The notes under the pieces are model-generated. The model worked only from the letters and a program-made list of their open reading frames with translations, had not been told where the DNA came from and searched no databases. From the NCBI GenBank assembly GCA_001642005.1, contig LWCA01000649.1, positions 1 to 21,387 on the forward strand: a stretch of 21,387 nt of DNA, read 5' to 3'. The stretch is from Intoshia linei. Lineage: Eukaryota > Orthonectida > Rhopaluridae. Positions 17,801 through 21,387 of the stretch are shown one piece after another. The number at the start of each line of letters is the position of its first letter. Position 1 is the first letter of the stretch. Made by a program: the position numbers and the translations under genes.

Positions 17801-20261
17801 TAATGAAACTTACCACTGATGACTCAATTTATTCATCTCTAGATAAAAATTCAGAGTATAATCTCATAAACATTTTTAATAAAATTTTAGAAAAGTTATT
17901 AATAAAACCATCATTATACGAATGAAAGATATTAATTTTCTACATATTCATAAAATTGGTGAGTATTAATATAAATTTATTGTAATTTTATTTTTGTAAA
18001 CCATCAAAACTATTACCTTTATAACCTGTTTTGACAAAATGTCAACATGAGACACCAGTATTTGAGGCATTTTATTGAGATGATTATAATTATTACACCA
18101 ACTCCAATACGAACACGAACTTTGAATCATGCCTAGTCGTAGTTCAGACCGTGCTATAAAACTAGATTATGGTACCAATGTGGATGAAAATAATTTCGAA
18201 ATTATCGTGACACTTTGATAATTAAAATATAATGAATTGTTTTGTTTTAGAAGTATTTAAAAAAATATATTTTCAGTCAGTAATATGTAACTATATATAA
18301 AATGTAGCTGAAAATAAATCCTACAACATGGTATTAGTCGACTGTGATGGAATTCAAAATGAAAGATTCAACTTTCCTGGTGGAACACATTTGTTAAATT
18401 TTCTATCCCGATTGGAATTTGGATTTTTACCAAGCTATTGTTTATCCCCACCAATTTTACCTAGTACACCTCGTAAGGATATTACATGCATAATTAATTT
18501 TACTTTTCAGGATCAATATTTTCTAAACTTATAAATAAGACAGATGTATGCGTTGCTGAGCAATTAAAAAACCCTGATGAATCCGAAAATGAAATTATCA
18601 TTGTAGGAATCATTTCAAATACTATTCATGGTAATTTAATAAGATATTGATCAAATTTTTTTTGGCATTGTAAATATTGACCCAAATTGAATTTTTGATA
18701 TTGATAATATACATTTTATATAGATAAAATTATAAAATCGATAGAGATTGAAATAGTTTAATTATTACAATGTATAAAAACTAGAATCATTAAATTCAAG
18801 ATTTTCATTTTTACCATTTATGAAACGGAATAAAACATCTTTAAAATATGATAGCATGTTGGATAATGACACTGATGACAACGATGCCAACAAATCAATT
18901 GTAAAAGAAATAGATATAATGAAGCCGTTGAACGAAGAAAGCAAGAATAAAAATTTATCATTCAGTTTATTGGAAAAGTTGAACATATTTAGGAATCCTC
19001 AAAATAAAGAATGTCCTGATGAAAGTATGGATTTCAGCAAGAGTGGAAACGAAGAAGACTCACAAATCGTTTTGGAAGAATCTTGTATAAGTATTTACTT
19101 GAATTTTTATAAATTAAATTTAGATAATTCTAAAATTCGAAAAAATTGGATAAGCCATAGCAAAGGAATGAAAAAAATAAATAGCAGCATAGGATACAGT
19201 AGTACTAACAATAGTTGCAATATTTCCAGAAATTCTGAATTTACAAACTATTCCAATCAGTCACAAAGCATTGACATTGATAGCAACTGTTCTAGGTTTG
19301 ATTGTTGATAATTTATATTAATTTTAATCATTTAATCATTAACATGCATTTGTTTATTCATAAATAATGATCATCAACAATATAATATATAAATTTATAA
19401 ATTTATAATGTACATTCAAACTTTTAGAGGAGCATGTAATAATTTATACGACACCATCAAGTATTCTATTGTTCGCAGAGCCTTTCGAGGATGTAATTTA
19501 ATAATGTGTAGTGATAATTTACAACTTAGGGTTTACTTTGGTAGCAAATAAAAAACGTCTAAATGACATTTTTCCAAATTTAATTTTAAAAAAACATTGC
19601 CTATATTCTCACAATATACCCTATAGTTTTCCTCTCGATGAAAAAATATGGAGTGAACTCAGATGTGATAAAAGTGTAAATGAATATACAAATAAATATA
19701 TATTTGTTTTAGATGAACGGCTACTTAAAAATGATGAGGCACGTTTACAAATATGGATGTAACAGTATTATTAGACATAAGGTTAATTGAAAGAAATATA
19801 TATAATTGTTGATTAAAAGGTCTGGCCTTACATTTTCGGACATTATGCATGGGTTCAATCACAAGATGAAATAACTGAAACAAACAAGAAATTAAGTGAA
19901 AAATATAATAATACAAAATGTAAATTCATGAAATGGGATGAAATTATTAAAAAAACTGATATGGAAGAGTCTGAGTATTACCGTAGAGAATGTCGTAAAA
20001 AACAAAACTTAGAAAAAAGTGATTCAACTGATAAAAACTTCCAAATCGATTTTTCTAAAATTGTACCTACAGGTAATTTATTTTATTTCATCAATTATTC
20101 TTAGAATTGAATTCTGACCAAGACACCCAAGACGACAAAATTTTATACCAAAATGTATCTACCAATATTCATAGAATAGATAAAGATGTAGCCAGATGTG
20201 ATCGTAATCATCCATATTTCAACAACACAAATTTAAACAAACTTAGGAATATTATGGGAGT
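11820..20261 (+). CDS. SGSM: SGSM1/2-like RUN-TBC Rab GTPase-activating protein (18 exons, 3' incomplete)
   Basis: Small G-protein signalling modulator: binds Rap/Rab proteins and stimulates GTP hydrolysis on Rabs at secretory and endosomal membranes (relatives: SGSM1/RUTBC2, SGSM2/RUTBC1, worm TBC-8). Exons: 11820-11832, 11882-11928, 11966-12041, 12838-13003, 13206-13337, 13905-13972, 14181-14347, 16305-16442, 17719-17855, 17891-17958, 18308-18472, 18511-18630, 18785-19295, 19428-19492, 19530-19675, 19713-19781, 19820-20072, 20105-20261 (832 codons plus 2 nt). Diagnostic blocks in order: VKLLLEEYVNRKQVYIDS (RUN), YYSKESFMID, YIESLHQSNNSVILYGKN, VPGYLSLH, VLVDCDGIQ and FPGGTHLLNFLSRLE (PH-like Rab-binding part), NLYDTIKYSIVRRAFRGW, VWPYIFGHY, IDKDVARCDRN (TBC motif A, finger Arg811) and LNKLRNIMG. 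The order matches vertebrate SGSM throughout. The Gln finger (YVQG) and later TBC helices are not in the window. The 13-nt first coding exon is inferred by phase. Confidence 0.92.
12042..12837 (+). other. SGSM intron 3 (796 nt)
   Basis: It joins codons inside the RUN domain without any gap in homology, so no exon is missing. Besides AT-rich filler it holds a decayed coding segment on the opposite strand at about 12507-12719. Confidence 0.75.
12507..12719 (-). pseudogene. Decayed coding relic resembling a KMT5A/SET8-like SET domain
   Basis: One - strand frame reads protein-like for about 60 codons from 12719 to its first stop, then to a second stop at 12509-12507. It includes QYFPIESYIIKGPTVDK, GTLFGKRINHSASPN and YKLIPEE, and after the first stop YNLLVWYIWKDAE. 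INHS followed by PN or GN is the cofactor-site signature of SET methyltransferases, and the spacing from VD to INHS resembles SET8 (VDAT to LINHS). There are two in-frame stops, no start and no splice structure. It is probably a processed or transposon-carried fragment. The family call is tentative; that it was once coding is likelier than the exact family. Confidence 0.4.
13338..13904 (+). other. SGSM intron 5 (567 nt)
   Basis: AT-rich intron between two RUN-domain exons. The only structure seen is a near-continuous palindrome at 13625-13651. Confidence 0.75.
13625..13651. repeat. 13-bp palindrome with 1-nt spacer
   Basis: CACTAATATACA and TGTATATTAGTG flank a single A, and the outer A/T pair extends the arms to 13 bp with no mismatch. 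It could extrude as a cruciform or fold in RNA. It may be a transposon footprint, but no TIR-like context is visible. Confidence 0.85.
14505..14527. repeat. Palindrome AAAACCGGTTA-T-TAACCGGTTTT
   Basis: Perfect 11-bp arms around a single T, about 40 bp inside the hAT-like terminus at 14466. AACCGGTT-rich palindromes are common in subterminal regions of some hAT elements, where transposase binds; here that is inference from position. Confidence 0.9.
14821..14837. repeat. Short palindrome AGTCATTA-T-TAATGACT
   Basis: Perfect 8-bp arms with a 1-nt spacer inside the decayed hAT transposase region. It is probably incidental to the AT-rich composition. Confidence 0.7.
15510..15601. mobile_element. 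Possible hAT-like right terminus
   Basis: Reverse-complemented from 15601 the end reads CATAGTTTTCAACTGGGG and continues into GTGGGTCGC. This resembles the common hAT terminus CAGTGGTTCTCAACnGGGG with base changes. No matching left end or clear 8-bp duplication was found. Confidence 0.35.
15669..16080. repeat. Degenerate minisatellite, about 14 units of 26-33 nt in two alternating types
   Basis: Two alternating sequence types are recognisable. One is like CGATTTTACCAACCCTTA followed by GAGAAAAA. The other is like TCCTATTTTTCCAATATT followed by ATTTTGAAAAAT. Together they make a higher-order unit of roughly 57 nt. Units start with a pyrimidine-rich half and end with a GAAAAA-type purine half. 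Copies are strongly diverged, so the array is old. An open frame over 15717-16028 is explained by this repetition and is not a gene. Confidence 0.7.
16081..16167. mobile_element. hAT-like right terminus
   Basis: Reverse-complemented from 16167 it reads CAGTGGTTCCCGGTTCAAAT and further in GGACTCCTAGGGG, close to the widespread hAT end CAGTGGTTCCCAACCTGGGG. The expected 8-bp duplication would be CATTAAAA (16168-16175). No convincing left partner was found, so the element may be nested with the minisatellite or truncated. Confidence 0.5.
16752..17062. repeat. Three diverged copies of a 110-150-bp repeat
   Basis: Each copy has AGCATTTTT or AGCCATTTTT, then a CAGGGTTGTTGAG-like core (16764, 16917, 17029), then GGCCAAATTTTT or GACCAAATTTTT. 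Periods are 153 and 112 bp because AT-rich spacers differ in length. A small hairpin GCCTACACTGTAGGC lies between copies 1 and 2. Confidence 0.75.
17111..17147. repeat. AAATT-type microsatellite
   Basis: Repeated TTAAA/AATTAAA units with one interruption by C. Simple low-complexity DNA. Confidence 0.85.
17959..18307 (+). other. SGSM intron 10 (349 nt)
   Basis: AT-rich. Contains the short inverted repeat TTGACA-AAA-TGTCAA. No coding or element signal was recognised. Confidence 0.7.
18785..19295 (+). other. SGSM exon 13: long low-complexity linker
   Basis: At 511 nt this is the largest SGSM exon. It encodes an Asp/Glu, Lys, Ser and Asn-rich linker between the PH-like region and the TBC domain. 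Vertebrate SGSMs also have poorly conserved Ser-rich linkers around the TBC start, so weak similarity is expected. The stretch NYSNQSQSIDIDSNCS near its end leads into the conserved LYDTIKYSIVRRAFRGW block of the next exon. Confidence 0.8.
19428..20261 (+). other. SGSM exons 14-18: beginning of the TBC Rab-GAP domain
   Basis: Encodes RRAFRGW, IWSELRCDKS, YLKMMRHVYKYGCNSIIRHK, VWPYIFGHYAWVQSQ, an insert, then IHRIDKDVARCDRNHPYF and LNKLRNIMG. These match vertebrate SGSM [25 protein letters not shown] and LHRIEKDVQRCDRN. Arg811 (codon 20194-20196) is the arginine finger. The four introns between these exons are 37, 37, 38 and 32 nt. The insert between the VWPY block and motif A is about 70 residues, much shorter than in vertebrate SGSMs. 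Confidence 0.9.
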
Positions 20262-20331
20262 GTAAGATTTTTTACTATTATTAAATTTTCGAAATTTTTT
20301 AATGTAATAATTATCTCATCTTGTTAGTACC

Positions 20332-20364
20332 GCTAATTCCTGGTTGACGGAACTTGGAATTAGC
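20332..20364. repeat. Stem-loop with perfect 9-bp arms
   Basis: GCTAATTCC (20332-20340) pairs exactly with GGAATTAGC (20356-20364) around a 15-nt loop. It lies 70 nt after the last recognised SGSM donor. Confidence 0.8.
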
Positions 20365-20431
20365 CTGTATAATGATTATAATTCGTTTTCATTTATTTAA
20401 AATTTAATATACATATTATATATGTGTTCAT

Positions 20432-20468
20432 TTTCAGTCTTTCTGAAAATTCTTCAGAATGACTGAAA
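20432..20468. repeat. Stem-loop with 16-bp arms, one mismatch, 5-nt loop
   Basis: TTTCAGTCTTTCTGAA pairs with TTCAGAATGACTGAAA at 15 of 16 positions around AATTC. It is the strongest local hairpin in the window. The ends read TTTCAGTC/GACTGAAA. It could be a tiny transposon footprint or a folded RNA element. Confidence 0.85.
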
Positions 20469-21387
20469 CTCCAAACGGACGTTAAGATATGTAATTTTGA
20501 AGTATTTTGCATATTATTGATTATTAAAACATTTTGATGCGTCTAAGTTAATGTATCGCTATTAATTTATAGTTATGCATAATTTTATTTAAACTTTAAA
20601 ATGCGTACATTATTAAACCTTACGAGACTATTCATTTTTACTAAAATTTACATAACATTTTCACTTCATAAAAACTTAAATTTCACAAAATAAAAGCCAA
20701 ACTATTTCGAAAAATTATTCAAAGTGAACAATTGAAAGTGTCACTAATAAAATACAATACTTTACGTTTTCTCTGAGCTATAAAATTGTTCTAAAACAGT
20801 GAGTCTTATTTGAGACTATATAGCGAGCAAAATAATTTTTAAAAATATGCAATTTAAGCAATAATTTTAGAGCCTTCTTATATTTTAATTAACTAATTAA
20901 TAAAATACTCATATAAATGGATTCACATTTAGATTTTCGTATTTAAATTTAAATTATCGTCCAAATTATTTTAAGGTTACTCAGAATTAATTAATATTCA
21001 AATATGATGTATAATATTGCGTATCTATATTTTATACCATGGAGTATAAGATTTATCTTGGATATTTTACTTTGCACGTTTTAGGAAATTTTAATTGCAT
21101 ACATACATTTATAAAACATTATAAATATCGTCAAATCTGTTCTTAAAAATGGCTTCAGGTTATTGAGATGTGAATTAATTATCTACGTTAATTGTTAATA
21201 AATATTTATGTAAATTTAGAGTTAATTATTTTATTATAAAAATACTCCCACTGTGTTTCAAACAAAAAGTTCAAAAAAAATAGTATATAAATGTTAGTTA
21301 CGATGAGTTATAATTTGTTCAAAACTTTAAAGTCACAACCCAAGGTTTTTTTTAAATTTAATTCATTAATAATAATAAAACAAATTT

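Larger units (their letters stand above)
20262..21387 (+). other. Region after the last recognised SGSM exon
   Basis: Starts with a good donor (GTAAGA at 20262). Over the remaining 1.1 kb I find no sequence for the next TBC block (expected YIWQHIEIGYVQGM-like). It is probably the first part of a long intron. An alternative terminal exon (20328-20400, in phase, 24 codons to a TAA) has no TBC similarity and overlaps a hairpin. Confidence 0.6.

Noticed and set aside
17856-17925. Reading straight through after LDKNSE to a TGA at 17923-17925
   Set aside because: A 35-nt intron (17856-17890) joins to KVINKTIIIRMKDINFLHIHK, which matches the vertebrate SGSM block; the read-through peptide does not.
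19676-19762. Reading straight through after IWSELRCDKS to a stop at 19762
   Set aside because: Removing the 37-nt intron 19676-19712 gives YLKMMRHVYKYGCNSIIRHK, the expected TBC start, in phase with VWPYIFGHY.
20328-20400. Terminal SGSM exon ending in TAA
   Set aside because: In phase, but no TBC similarity and it overlaps a perfect hairpin. Kept only as an alternative in the truncation finding.
1-21387. CRISPR arrays, tRNA or rRNA genes, prokaryotic promoters or terminators
   Set aside because: No evenly spaced identical repeats, no cloverleaf-compatible sequence and no rRNA signature were seen; the genes are spliced eukaryotic genes.

Overview
This is nuclear DNA from an animal: strongly AT-rich and made of spliced genes. 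It holds three protein genes head to tail on the + strand, with decayed transposons around and inside them. Exons were called by eye from homology, reading-frame phase and GT/AG borders. All three models keep an open frame through every junction. The species cannot be named. A RUN plus TBC SGSM-type gene points to Metazoa. Most introns are only 32-60 nt and the proteins are divergent, which suggests a fast-evolving lineage with miniaturised introns; flatworms, orthonectids or myxozoans are guesses only.

Layout. 1-1321: a pogo/Tigger (jerky-like) transposase relic on the - strand, with two similar pogo-type termini near 1193 and 1321. 1324-2338: AT-rich upstream DNA with a 29-bp tandem repeat. 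2339-9026: a complete 27-exon P4-ATPase (ATP8A/Drs2-type lipid flippase, 1198 aa) with every catalytic motif present. Its 1.1-kb intron 15 contains a 311-bp hAT-type MITE with terminal inverted repeats and near-perfect 8-bp target duplications. 9222-11220: an 8-exon RRP7A-like gene (235 aa) for 18S rRNA maturation. 11820 to at least 20261: an SGSM1/2-like gene (RUN, Rab-binding/PH-like region, start of a TBC Rab-GAP domain) with 18 exons and 832 codons. The rest of its TBC domain is not in the window.

The long SGSM introns hold a SET-domain-like relic (- strand), an antisense hAT transposase relic, a degenerate minisatellite, a hAT-like terminus and a 110-150-bp repeat family. The last 1.1 kb has two hairpins and no recognisable TBC exon.

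The three proteins work in different places: lipid asymmetry of late secretory and endosomal membranes, nucleolar ribosome assembly, and Rab inactivation on membranes. No dedicated shared pathway is visible. The most unusual points are the 32-40-nt introns, a roughly 65-bp copy of a flippase 3' splice site placed in the 195-bp gap before RRP7, and the stacked transposon fossils. I found no CRISPR array, tRNA, rRNA or prokaryote-type operon.
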